Origin: Pseudonocardia sulfidoxydans NBRC 16205
GTDB lineage: Bacteria > Actinomycetota > Actinomycetes > Mycobacteriales > Pseudonocardiaceae
DNA length: 38,904 nucleotides
Direction of reading: 5' to 3'
Assembly (NCBI RefSeq): GCF_007989085.1
Contig: NZ_BJVJ01000057.1
Span: 1 to 38,904 of the forward strand
Shown here: piece after piece, positions 8,895-16,818 of the stretch
Layout of the letters: each line of letters starts with the position of its first letter
Position numbering within the stretch: the stretch's first letter is position 1
Made by a program: the position numbers and the translations under genes
Notes under the pieces: model-generated
The model's database searches: none
Told to the model about the DNA's origin: nothing
Seen by the model: only the letters and a program-made list of their open reading frames with translations

Positions 8895-9590
8895 TCAGGT
8901 GGAGCCGCCGACGACGGCGTCGGAACTGCGCTTGGTGGACCGGCGGCGCCGCGGCTTGGGCGGCACGATGCTCGCGAGGTCGCCCCCGAGGTCGTTGACC
9001 TTGGCGACGAACGGGCGCGTCTCGGTGTAGTGCACGACGCTGACCGAGCAGGTGTCGACCATGATCCGCTGGAAGTTGTCCAGGTGGGTGGCCAGGGCGT
9101 CGGCCAGCACGGACTTGATGACGTCGCCGTGGCTGCACGCGAGCCAGACCGCGTGTTCGCCGTGCTCGGAGGCGATGCGGGCGCCGTGGGCGCGGACGGC
9201 CGCGACGGCCCGGGCCTGCATGCCCGCGAGACCTTCGCCGCCGGGGAACACCGCCGCCGACGGGTGGGCCTGCACGACCTTCCACAGCGGTTCCTTGGCC
9301 AACGTCTTGAGCGAGCCACCCGTCCAGTCGCCGTAGTCGACCTCGGCGAGCTCGTCCTCGACCGTCGGGACGAGCTTGCGGTCGATCGCGAGGGGCTCGA
9401 CGGTCTGGCGGCAGCGGGTCATCGGCGAGGTGACGATCTCGGCGATCGGGATGCCCGCGAGCCGCTCCACCACTTTCTCGGCCTGGCCGAGACCGGTCTC
9501 GTCGAGCTCCACGCCGGGGCTGCGCCCGGCCAGCACGCCGGCCGTGTTGGCCGAGGACCGGCCGTGCCGCAGCAGGATCAAGGTCGTCAC
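8895..9590 (-). CDS. Histidine phosphatase, MSMEG_4193 family
   Basis: A 231-residue phosphoglycerate-mutase-like protein (TIGR03848 type). LILLRHGRSSANTAG holds the nucleophilic histidine, TSPMTRCRQT the phosphate-binding Arg, ELAEVDYGDWTGG the acid/base region and LACSHGDVIKSVLAD the second histidine. The C-terminus is Arg/Lys-rich (PKPRRRRSTKR). Its constant neighbours are uppP upstream and DUF3090 plus SCO1664-family downstream, so a role in lipid-linked or cell-envelope metabolism is possible but unproven. The start is 21 nt after the uppP stop. Confidence 0.87.
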   Translation of the reverse strand: MTTLILLRHGRSSANTAGVLAGRSPGVELDETGLGQAEKVVERLAGIPIAEIVTSPMTRCRQTVEPLAIDRKLVPTVEDELAEVDYGDWTGGSLKTLAKEPLWKVVQAHPSAAVFPGGEGLAGMQARAVAAVRAHGARIASEHGEHAVWLACSHGDVIKSVLADALATHLDNFQRIMVDTCSVSVVHYTETRPFVAKVNDLGGDLASIVPPKPRRRRSTKRSSDAVVGGST

Positions 9591-9611
9591 CGCACCGACC
9601 CTACGTGGTTC

Positions 9612-10433
9612 TCATGTCGCCGAGACGGCGCCGATCGCGAGTGCCGCGAACAGCGCCACGCCGAGGGCGATGCGGTAGGCGACGAACACGTAGACGGTGT
9701 TGTTCTGCACGTACTTGAGCAGCCAGGCGATGATCACGTAGCCGACGGCGAACGCGATGATGGTGCCGACGACCATCTGCGGCCCGCTCGTCAGGCCGGA
9801 CTCCTTGACGTCGCCGATCTGGAACAGGCCCGCCGCCACGACCGCGGGGATGGCCAGCAGGAACGAGTAGCGGACGGCGGCGGGCCGGTCGAGGCCGAGC
9901 GCGAGGCCCGCGGTGATCGTGCCGCCCGATCGCGACACACCGGGGATCAGCGCGAGCGCCTGCGCGAGCCCGAGGACGATGCCGTCGCGCACCGTGAGCT
10001 GCTCGAGGGGGCGGTTCTGCTTGCCGTAGCGCTCGGCCAGGCCCAGCAGGATGCCGAAGACGACCATCGTCGTCGCGACGATCCACAGGCTGCGGGCGAC
10101 CGTCTCGATGGAGTCCTTGAACAGGAAGCCCAGGATGCTGATCGGGATCGTGCCGATGATCACCAGCCAGGCGAGCCGGTAGTCGTTCGTGGCGCGCGTC
10201 TCGGCGTCGGTGAAGCCGCGGAACCACGTCTTCACGAGGTTCCAGATGTCCTTCGCGAAGTAGATCAGGACGGCCGCCTCCGTCCCCAGCTGGGAGACGG
10301 CGGTGAACGCCGCACCCGGATCGTTGCCGAAGAACGCCCCGGACACGATCCTCAGGTGCGCAGACGACGAGATCGGGAGGAACTCCGTCAGCCCCTGGAC
10401 GACGCTCAGGACGACGACCTCGAACCAACTCAC
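9612..10433 (-). CDS. uppP: Undecaprenyl-diphosphatase
   Basis: A membrane enzyme of 273 residues (BacA/UppP family) that dephosphorylates undecaprenyl pyrophosphate, recycling the lipid carrier for peptidoglycan and other envelope polymers; overexpression gives bacitracin resistance in known cases. Family motifs are intact: GLTEFLPISSSAHLRI near the N-terminus (E17, H26) and PGVSRSGGTI (R168). Seven to eight hydrophobic segments are visible. The GTG at 10433 gives the family's usual start MSWFEVVVL; another GTG lies a few codons upstream. It is the first gene of a four-gene operon and is divergent from the aldo/keto reductase. Confidence 0.94.
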   Translation of the reverse strand: MSWFEVVVLSVVQGLTEFLPISSSAHLRIVSGAFFGNDPGAAFTAVSQLGTEAAVLIYFAKDIWNLVKTWFRGFTDAETRATNDYRLAWLVIIGTIPISILGFLFKDSIETVARSLWIVATTMVVFGILLGLAERYGKQNRPLEQLTVRDGIVLGLAQALALIPGVSRSGGTITAGLALGLDRPAAVRYSFLLAIPAVVAAGLFQIGDVKESGLTSGPQMVVGTIIAFAVGYVIIAWLLKYVQNNTVYVFVAYRIALGVALFAALAIGAVSAT

Positions 10434-10514
10434 GAAGCTGCTCCACACCGGTAGGACGACACGGCGAGGCACCGTACCGGGGTCTCCTGAGGACGCTGCC
10501 AATAGGCTGACCCG

Positions 10515-11459
10515 GTGCGGCGCAGACAGGTCGGGACCAGCGGCCTCCAGGTGTCCCGGATCGGCCTCGGCACGATGACCTGGGGTGACGACACCGACCT
10601 CGAGGCCGCCACCGACCAGCTCGTCACGTTCGTCGACGCGGGTGGCAGCCTCGTCGAGACGTGCGACGCCTATGCCGACGGCGCCGCCCAGGAGATTCTC
10701 GGCGAGGTCATGGCGGACTCGGTGCCGCGCGAGGACGTCGTGATCTCCGCGCGGGGCGGGCTGCCCGGCGGCGCCTCGGGCGACCACGGCGCCCGCGGCG
10801 CGCTCCTCGACGCGCTCGACGCGACGCTGCGCCGGCTTCGGGTCGACCACGTCGACCTGTGGCAGCTCCCCGGCTGGGACGCCGCCGTGCCGCTGGAGGA
10901 GACACTGTCCGCGATCCAGGTCGCGGTGATGTCGGGCAAGGCGCGCTACGCCGGGCTCGTCGGGCCGTCGGGCTGGCAGCTGGCGACGGTCGTCGAGAGG
11001 GCCCGCGCCACCTCGGGCGTCGCGGTCCCGGTCGCTGCGCAGGTCGAGTACTCGCTGCTCACGCGCGGCGTCGAGGTGGAGCTCGCCCCCGCCGCCCGGC
11101 ACCACGGTCTCGGGCTCGTCGCGTGGGCGCCACTGGGGCGCGGCGTGCTCACCGGGAAGTACGTCGAGGGCACCCCGGCCGACTCGCGGGCGGCGTCCGC
11201 GGTCCTCGCGCCCTACGTCGAGGCCCGCCGCAACGAGCGGTCCGCGCGGATCGTGCAGTCGGTCCTCACCGCCGCCGACGGGCTCGGCACCTCCCCGCTC
11301 GCCGTCGCCCTGGCCTGGGTGCGCGACCGGCCGGGCGTCGCGTCCGCCGTCGTCGGGGCCCGCGACGGCGCCCAGCTCGCGGCGTCGCTGGCCACCGAGA
11401 AGGTGGAGCTGCCCGCGGAGATCCGCGCCGCCCTCGACGACGTCAGCATCCCCATCTGA
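10515..11459 (+). CDS. Aldo/keto reductase family protein with altered catalytic tetrad
   Basis: A 314-residue (beta/alpha)8 protein of the aldo/keto reductase family: GTSGLQVSRIGLGTMTWG at the N-terminus and APLGRGVLTGKY and VVGARDGAQLA later. In the usual Asp-Tyr-Lys-His tetrad only Tyr is kept. ETCDAY has Glu48 for Asp and keeps Tyr53; ISARGG has Arg80 where ATK/STK is normal; LWQLPGWD has Pro119 where His is normal. Standard reductase chemistry is therefore doubtful. It may bind NADP(H) without catalysis or do something different. The GTG start is 81 bp from the divergent uppP. The next gene downstream is DUF5703, as in related genomes. Confidence 0.82.
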   Translation: MRRRQVGTSGLQVSRIGLGTMTWGDDTDLEAATDQLVTFVDAGGSLVETCDAYADGAAQEILGEVMADSVPREDVVISARGGLPGGASGDHGARGALLDALDATLRRLRVDHVDLWQLPGWDAAVPLEETLSAIQVAVMSGKARYAGLVGPSGWQLATVVERARATSGVAVPVAAQVEYSLLTRGVEVELAPAARHHGLGLVAWAPLGRGVLTGKYVEGTPADSRAASAVLAPYVEARRNERSARIVQSVLTAADGLGTSPLAVALAWVRDRPGVASAVVGARDGAQLAASLATEKVELPAEIRAALDDVSIPI

Positions 11460-11511
11460 CGGGTGTCGCGCCGCGATCGATGCTGGCCGTGGGCGCGCGC
11501 GGGCGCATATG

Positions 11512-11538
11512 GTGAACGGCACGTCATCCGTCGTTCAC
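11512..11538. repeat. Inverted repeat upstream of DUF5703 gene
   Basis: Exact 7-bp arms, gtgaacg at 11512-11518 and cgttcac at 11532-11538, separated by 13 nt. It lies about 80 bp ahead of the DUF5703 start and could be an operator. There is no further evidence. Confidence 0.25.
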
Positions 11539-11618
11539 GCGATGGAGACGTCGCCGGGCAGGTCCCGGTGAGGGTGTGCACGACCGGGCGGCCAGTCCGA
11601 GGGCAAGGAGGTGGGCCG

Positions 11619-11855
11619 GTGGCGTCGACCGGCACGGCTGCGCAAGAAGCAGGAGATGCCGACGGGGATTGGGAGTACCGCCCCGTCCATCTGCCCGGGG
11701 ACGTCACCCGGCTGACGGCGGCGGTACGGCTGGCCATCCAGGCCGAGTCGGGCGGTTGGGAGCTCTCCCGCGTCAGGCTCTACCCCGGTGGCGTGCGGAA
11801 GGTCTGGCTGCGGCGCAAACGTTCCCTGTCGATGCTCCCCGAACCCACGTTCTGA
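11619..11855 (+). CDS. DUF5703 family protein
   Basis: A 78-residue protein whose GTG start is set by an AAGGAGG ribosome site 6-7 nt upstream. The core WEYRPVHLPGDVTRLTAA, GGWELSRVRLYPGG and KVWLRRKR fits the small basic DUF5703 family found next to uppP in actinobacteria (Rv2137c position). No function is known. The N-terminal 17 residues are low-complexity and probably disordered. Confidence 0.78.
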   Translation: MASTGTAAQEAGDADGDWEYRPVHLPGDVTRLTAAVRLAIQAESGGWELSRVRLYPGGVRKVWLRRKRSLSMLPEPTF

Positions 11856-11933
11856 CGGGACCCCACCCGTGTGGGGTGCCTCTCGTCTGTAATGCATGCC
11901 CGTGGTCCGTCGATGATCCTGTGTATCGGCTGT

Positions 11934-11965
11934 GTCCGGGGGGATCACGGGTCCGGGGGGATCAC
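11934..11965 (+). repeat. Short tandem duplication over the ribosome-binding region
   Basis: The 15-mer gtccggggggatcac occurs at 11934-11948 and again at 11951-11965, a 17-bp period. The second copy places a G-run 6 nt before the TTG proposed as the start of the next gene. Confidence 0.6.
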
Positions 11966-11966
11966 A

Positions 11967-13430
11967 TTGGCAAGCACCACCACAGGCGGGCGTCCAGGCG
12001 CCCGGGCTCTGCTCGTCGAGTTCAACGAGCTCAGCCCGACATTGCTCGACCGTTTCATCGCGGCCGGGCACCTGCCGCACTTCCGGGCGTTCCGCGACTC
12101 CTCGGTCGTCTGCACGACCGACGCGGGTGAGGACGCCCCGAACCTCGAGCCCTGGATCCAGTGGCCGACGGTGCACAGCGGCATCCCGTTCGCCGAGCAC
12201 GGCGTCTTCGCCCTCGGCGAGGGCCGCGAGAAGCTGAGGACTCCACTGCTGGGCGACGTGCTCTCGGCCGCCGGCATTCCCGTCGGGGTGTTCGGGTCGA
12301 TGAACACCGCCTACAGCCGCCGCCCCGGCGAGCCCGGCTACGTCGTCCCCGACCCCTGGGACGTCGACGGTGTGGCGTTCCCCGATTCGCTGCAGCCGTT
12401 CTACGAGACGGTGTCGTGGGCGGTGCAGGAGTCCTCCCGCAACGGCCTGCCCGGCGCGGGGCAGCTCGCCCGGTTCGCCGCGTTCCTCGTGCGTAGCGGC
12501 CTGCGTCCCGCGACCGTCGTCGCGGCGGTCCGCCAGCTCGTCGACGAGCGCCGTGTCGGTGGTGTCGCCTGGCGGCGGGCCTCGGTGCTCGACGACCTGT
12601 CCTACGACGTGTTCCGCACCCTCAACCGGCGCCACGGCGTCCGGTTCGCCACGTTCTTCTCCAATAGCACCGCGCACTACCAGCACTACTACTGGCGCGA
12701 CATGGAGCCGGAGCTGTTCGACGAGGCCGGCGACGGCGCCCACGCCGATGCCGTCCTGCACGGCTACCGGCGGATGGACGCGCTGCTGGGCCGGATCATG
12801 GCCGACGAGCCCGACTCGCTGCTCGTGCTGGCCACCGCGCTGTCGCAGGAGCCGTGGGCCGAGTCGGCCAAGCGCACCTTCCGCCCCCACGACTTCGACG
12901 CCCTCTTCGCCTTCGCCGGAATCCGTGGCGCGGTCGCGAAGCCGATGATGGCCGAGCAGTTCGTCGTCGAGCTGGCCTCCCCCGACGCGGCGGCCGACGC
13001 CCGGCGCAAGCTCCACGCGCTGACGATCGACGGCGCCCGCGCGGTCAACGCCGACCTCGACGGCCACCGTCTGCAGGTGGGCTGCTTCAGCGACGTGGGC
13101 CGCGAGGGCGCCACGCTCGCGGGCGGGGCCGGCGGGGCGTCCCGGGCGTTCGACGAGCTCTTCTACCCGATCCACACCACGCGCAGCGGCCGGCACAGCC
13201 GCGACGGCGCCCTGTGGTTCCGCACGGGCACGCACCGCGTCGTGGAGGGCCGGGTCGCGCTCACCGACATCGCACCGACGATCCTCGACCATTTCGGCGT
13301 GGCCACCCCCGCGCACATGAGCGGGGACGTGCTGCCGCTCTACCGGACCCCCGAGGTCCCGACGCAGCGCAGCCGCCCGTTCTCACCGCTGCGCGAGGCG
13401 TCGCGGGTGGGCGCCCGGCAGACCCTGTGA
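11967..13430 (+). CDS. Alkaline phosphatase-fold (type I phosphodiesterase-like) protein with degenerate metal site
   Basis: A protein of about 487 residues resembling the alkaline phosphatase superfamily, particularly phosphodiesterase/nucleotide pyrophosphatase-like members. The first strand reads ALLVEFNELSPTLL where active enzymes have a metal-binding Asp (GLDG-like). The late SDHG-like motif is replaced by LATALSQEPW. The C-terminal RHSRDGALWFRTGTH, ALTDIAPTILDHFGV and GDVL segments still match the fold. The metal site therefore looks incomplete and activity is doubtful. There is no signal peptide from this start. The start is uncertain: TTG 11967 has a G-rich site 6 nt upstream, while ATG 11913 would add 18 residues without one. 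It converges on the LacI gene. Confidence 0.65.
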   Translation: MASTTTGGRPGARALLVEFNELSPTLLDRFIAAGHLPHFRAFRDSSVVCTTDAGEDAPNLEPWIQWPTVHSGIPFAEHGVFALGEGREKLRTPLLGDVLSAAGIPVGVFGSMNTAYSRRPGEPGYVVPDPWDVDGVAFPDSLQPFYETVSWAVQESSRNGLPGAGQLARFAAFLVRSGLRPATVVAAVRQLVDERRVGGVAWRRASVLDDLSYDVFRTLNRRHGVRFATFFSNSTAHYQHYYWRDMEPELFDEAGDGAHADAVLHGYRRMDALLGRIMADEPDSLLVLATALSQEPWAESAKRTFRPHDFDALFAFAGIRGAVAKPMMAEQFVVELASPDAAADARRKLHALTIDGARAVNADLDGHRLQVGCFSDVGREGATLAGGAGGASRAFDELFYPIHTTRSGRHSRDGALWFRTGTHRVVEGRVALTDIAPTILDHFGVATPAHMSGDVLPLYRTPEVPTQRSRPFSPLREASRVGARQTL

Positions 13431-13470
13431 GTGGCGATAGTCGCTATAGCGACTATCGCCACTCACAGGG
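13423..13470. terminator. Intergenic palindrome copy 2 (probable bidirectional terminator)
   Basis: A perfect 48-bp palindrome with 24-bp arms, containing gtgagtggcgatagtcgcta. It lies between two convergent genes and contains both of their stop codons (13428-13430 and 13463-13465). Confidence 0.8.
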
Positions 13471-14515
13471 TTGTCGGCTCGAGGACGCCGGTGCTGCTCT
13501 CGCGCACCGACAGCGTCGGTGGCAGCCGCAGCGACTCGACGGGCCTACCGTCGATCGCGGCGATCAGCGTCTCGGCGGCCCGCACGCCCATCTCGTGCAT
13601 CGGTGAGGCGACCGACGTCAGCGGCACCGGGAGTTGGCTCGCGAGCGGGATGTCGTTGTAGCCGACGATCGCGACGTCGGTTCCGACGGTCAGCCCCGCC
13701 GCCCGGGCCGCGCCCATCGCGCCGATCGCGGCGAAGTCGTTGACGACGAACATCCCCGTCGGCGGGGCGGGCGAGGCCAGCAGGGCCCCGGCGGCACCGC
13801 GCCCGCCGTCGACGTCGAACTGCGCGTGCACGATCCGCTCGGGCGGGACCTCGACGCCGCGCTCGGCGCAGACCTGCAGGAAGCCCGCGGTGCGATCACG
13901 GCCGGTGCTGGCGTAGGGCTCGCCCGCGACGACGGCGAGCGCGGTGTGGCCGAGGTCGAGCAGATGCTCGGCGGCGAGCCTGCCGCCGAGGAGGTCGTCG
14001 CAGGTCACGCTGACGTGCGCGGCCGAGTGCCGGTTGGTCAGGACGAACGGGGTCCCGCGCTCGGCGAGCGTTGCGGCCAGCTCGTCGGCGTCGCCGTGTG
14101 CGTCGCCGAGGACGATCCCGTCGACGCGGCGGGCGAGCAGCATCTGCAGCCGCTCCCGGCGGATGGCGGGTTCGTCGCGCCCGTTGACCACGAACGTCTG
14201 GTAGCCGCGGGCGCGGGCGCTGTCCTCGATGCCCTCGTAGATCGTCGCGAGGACGACGTCGGACAGCCGGGGCACGAGCACCCCGAGCAGGCTGCTGCGG
14301 CTGGTGCGCAGGCCGGAGCCGTGGGGGTTGCGTTCGAAGCCGACCTCCGCGGCGATCTCGCGGATGCGCGCGATCGTGCGCTGCGACCCGGAGCGTTCGT
14401 TGGCGCTGGGTGAGTCCGAGAGTGCGCGCGAGACCGTCGACACGTGCACCCCCGCGAGCTCGGCGACGGTCCGCAGGGTGGGCCGGCCGGAACGGTCCAG
14501 GTGTGGCAGCGACAT
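13463..14515 (-). CDS. LacI family transcriptional regulator
   Basis: A 350-residue repressor. The N-terminal helix-turn-helix (TLRTVAELAGVHVSTVSRAL, residues 13-32) is the LacI signature, followed by the hinge region and a periplasmic-binding-protein-like effector domain (LLGVLVPRLSDVVLATIYEGIE to the C-terminus). VAIVGYNDIPLASQLPVPLTSV is the typical late motif. It is divergent from the nitrilase-family gene with a 156-bp spacer that carries a perfect palindrome at 14578-14591. It therefore probably controls itself and the nitrilase/membrane protein pair. The effector is unknown; LacI relatives mostly sense sugars or nucleosides, which makes the amidohydrolase neighbour unusual. Confidence 0.92.
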   Translation of the reverse strand: MSLPHLDRSGRPTLRTVAELAGVHVSTVSRALSDSPSANERSGSQRTIARIREIAAEVGFERNPHGSGLRTSRSSLLGVLVPRLSDVVLATIYEGIEDSARARGYQTFVVNGRDEPAIRRERLQMLLARRVDGIVLGDAHGDADELAATLAERGTPFVLTNRHSAAHVSVTCDDLLGGRLAAEHLLDLGHTALAVVAGEPYASTGRDRTAGFLQVCAERGVEVPPERIVHAQFDVDGGRGAAGALLASPAPPTGMFVVNDFAAIGAMGAARAAGLTVGTDVAIVGYNDIPLASQLPVPLTSVASPMHEMGVRAAETLIAAIDGRPVESLRLPPTLSVRESSTGVLEPTTL

Positions 14516-14577
14516 GTCGGCCTCCTCGGTCGGCACGGCACGGGGGTTGCCGGTGTCGGATGCCGAGGCTATCGTCG

Positions 14578-14605
14578 GCCAAACGTTTGGCACAAACGAT
14601 TGCGC
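14578..14605. promoter_or_regulatory. Tandem LacI-type operators between lacI-like gene and nitrilase gene
   Basis: The perfect palindrome GCCAAACGTTTGGC at 14578-14591 has the central CG of LacI/GalR sites. An overlapping imperfect site, GCACAAACGATTGCGC (six of eight pairs), follows at 14590-14605. Both lie in the divergent promoter region, 63-93 bp from either start codon. Confidence 0.75.
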
Positions 14606-14671
14606 AGCATCACCGAGCCGCGGCCCGCGCGGCGCAGTCGCGGAGCAGCCCGCCACGATCCGAGGAGCACC

Positions 14672-15568
14672 ATGCGCAGCGCCACCGAACCCGCCGTCAG
14701 CCCCGTGCGCGTCGCCGCCGTCCAGTCCGACCCGCAGGTCGGCCTGGAGAACAAGGAGAAGAACGTCGCGGCGACCTTGCAGCGCATCGAGGAGGCCGCC
14801 GACGCCGGCGCCCGGCTGATCGTCCTGCCCGAGCTCGCGAACACCGGCTACGGCTTCGACACCCGCGAGGAGGCCTACGCCCACGCCGAGGCCGTGCCCG
14901 ACGGGCCCACCTGCGCCGCCTGGTCGGAGCTCGCCCGACGCCGCGACCTGTACGTCGTCGCCGGGATCACCGAGGTCGAAGGCGTGCACCTCTACGACAC
15001 CGCAGTGCTCATCGGCCCCGACGGGTACATCGGCCGCTACCGCAAGACCCACCTGTGGAACCGCGAGAAGCTGATCTTCACCCCCGGCGACGGGTTCCCC
15101 GTGTTCGAGACGCGCATCGGTCGCATCGGGCTGCTGGTCTGCTGGGACATCTGGTTCCCCGAGGTGCCGCGCATCCTCGCCGCCCAGGGCGCCGACGTCA
15201 TCTGCTCGGCCAACAACTGGGTCTGGACCCCGCCCCCGCTGTTCGACGACGCCGGCAACTGCATGGCGTCGTACCTGACCATGGCGGCCTCGCACGTGTC
15301 CGGCGTACCGATCGTCGCGGCAGACCGGGTCGGCACCGAGCGCGGCGGCAAGTTCCTGGGCTGCTCGCTGATCACCGGCGTGAACGGCTGGCCGATCGGC
15401 GGTATCGCCTCGGCCGAGGACGAGACGACGCTCTACGCCGACCTCGACCTCACCGAGACCCGCTCGGCCGTCGTCTGGAGCGATCTCAACGACCTGCCCC
15501 GCGACCGCCGCACCGACCTCTACGACCCGCTGCTCGGCTTCACCGGCGGCACGGTCCTGCCCCGATGA
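14672..15568 (+). CDS. Carbon-nitrogen hydrolase (nitrilase superfamily amidohydrolase)
   Basis: A 298-residue cytosolic enzyme with the nitrilase-superfamily Glu-Lys-Cys triad: E54 in LPELANTGYGF, K125 in GRYRKTHLW and C157 in LLVCWDIWFPE. The family hydrolyses C-N bonds in amides, carbamoyl compounds or nitriles. The length and DIWFPE context favour an amidase or carbamoylase over a true nitrilase, but the substrate is open. The ATG at 14672 follows a GAGGAG site. The stop overlaps the ATG of the next gene (ATGA), so hydrolase and membrane protein are translationally coupled. LacI-type operators lie upstream. Confidence 0.9.
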   Translation: MRSATEPAVSPVRVAAVQSDPQVGLENKEKNVAATLQRIEEAADAGARLIVLPELANTGYGFDTREEAYAHAEAVPDGPTCAAWSELARRRDLYVVAGITEVEGVHLYDTAVLIGPDGYIGRYRKTHLWNREKLIFTPGDGFPVFETRIGRIGLLVCWDIWFPEVPRILAAQGADVICSANNWVWTPPPLFDDAGNCMASYLTMAASHVSGVPIVAADRVGTERGGKFLGCSLITGVNGWPIGGIASAEDETTLYADLDLTETRSAVVWSDLNDLPRDRRTDLYDPLLGFTGGTVLPR

Positions 15569-15585
15569 GCCCTGCCCCGATGAGC
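15556..15585 (+). repeat. 15-bp exact tandem duplication at gene junction
   Basis: The unit cctgccccgatgagc occurs twice in direct succession. The first copy holds the nitrilase stop and the overlapping ATG of the membrane protein; the second supplies a second in-frame ATG five codons later. Confidence 0.85.
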
Positions 15586-16806
15586 AGCACCACCACCTCG
15601 ACCGAGTCCGGCACCTCGGCGGAGCTGCGGCTGCCCGGGATGCTGCTCGGCGCGGCGGGGGTCGTCGCCGTGTTCGGACTGGTGGCACTGGGTCTGTCGG
15701 CCGCGGCACGCGGCCTGCACGGCACACCGGGCGCCTACGACGGCTGGCTCGCCGCCGTCCCGCACAGTCTCCTCGACCGGGTCGGCTGGTTCCTCGGCGA
15801 CATGACCGAACCCCAGTTCTACAAGTCCCCCGTCGCGACGGTCGGCCTGCTCGCCGGGGCCGCGCTCGCGTGGTGGGCCGGCCGGCGCGGCGCCCGCTGG
15901 GCCGGCTTCCCGATCTCCTACGGCTCCGGGCTGTGGCCGTGGGCGCTCGGCGCGGCGTCGCTGAGCCTGCTGCTGTCCAACATCGCGTTCGGCTGGGCGC
16001 TGGCCGACGGCTGGCAACCGACGTTCGTGCCGTTCGTCTGCGTCGCCACCGCGGTCGTGCTCGTCCATGGCGGCGGCTGGGTGCGACTGGTCACCGGCGC
16101 CGTCCTCGGCGCGGCCACGACGACGCCGATCGCGATGCTGCTGATCGCGACGGTGACCGGTCCGCTCGGCCTGCCGGTCGTCGTCTCCAACACCGCGGCG
16201 ATGTCGGTCGGCACCGTGATCTCGTTCCTGATCTGCCGCGTCCTGCCGTGGATGCGCGAGACCGCGGCGGCGCTGCGTGCCGACCCCGGCCAGGAGGCGA
16301 CCCCCACGCCCGCACCCCGCACCGGCGTTCTCGCGGACGCGTTCTGGACCGTCCGTCGCGTCGTCGCCGACTTCACCGAGACGCAGTTCTACGCCAACGA
16401 GATCGCCAGCATCGGTGTGCTGCTGGGCGTCGTCGTCGCGGTGCTCCTCGATCCGGCGTTCCCGGCCTACGGCTCCGGGGTCGTGCCGCAGATCCTGTTC
16501 GCGCAGGCCCTGACCTCGGCCGTCGGCGTCGTCGTGTGGCGACGGGTCTACCGCGGCGGCGGCTGGGCACCGACGTACGTGTCACTGGTGTCGGTCGCAC
16601 CGGCGACGGTCCTGGCCTACGACGGCGGTCTCCTCGCGACGGTCGTCGGGGCGGTCGCGGGCGCCCTGCTGTGCCCGGTGATCGCCCGCCCGATCTCGGC
16701 GCGACTGCCCAAGGACTTCCACCCGTTCATCGGCAACACGATCGCGATGGCCGTCGCCACGACGATCGTCGTGCCGCTCGTCGGGCTGCTGCCCGGCGTC
16801 GGCTGA
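15565..16806 (+). CDS. Polytopic membrane protein with two homologous halves
   Basis: A 413-residue protein with about 10 hydrophobic segments; I do not recognise the family. The two halves match each other. DMTEPQFY (79-86) pairs with DFTETQFY (269-276), YGSG (119) with YGSG (302), GWQPTF (149) with GWAPTY (333), and SNTAAM (208) with GNTIAM (390), in the same order and similar spacing. A Pro/Thr-rich, probably cytosolic linker (240-255) joins them. Such internal duplication is typical of transporters. ATGA overlap with the C-N hydrolase gene and shared LacI control suggest uptake of the hydrolase substrate. A second ATG lies five codons in. Confidence 0.8.
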   Translation: MSPAPMSSTTTSTESGTSAELRLPGMLLGAAGVVAVFGLVALGLSAAARGLHGTPGAYDGWLAAVPHSLLDRVGWFLGDMTEPQFYKSPVATVGLLAGAALAWWAGRRGARWAGFPISYGSGLWPWALGAASLSLLLSNIAFGWALADGWQPTFVPFVCVATAVVLVHGGGWVRLVTGAVLGAATTTPIAMLLIATVTGPLGLPVVVSNTAAMSVGTVISFLICRVLPWMRETAAALRADPGQEATPTPAPRTGVLADAFWTVRRVVADFTETQFYANEIASIGVLLGVVVAVLLDPAFPAYGSGVVPQILFAQALTSAVGVVVWRRVYRGGGWAPTYVSLVSVAPATVLAYDGGLLATVVGAVAGALLCPVIARPISARLPKDFHPFIGNTIAMAVATTIVVPLVGLLPGVG

Positions 16807-16818
16807 ACCGCTGCCCCT

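Noticed and set aside
14672..15568. Linking this nitrilase-family gene to the radical SAM gene as a Nit1 cluster
   Set aside because: They are 20 kb apart, and the enzyme does not look like the Nit1-type nitrilase; none of the other cluster genes is present.
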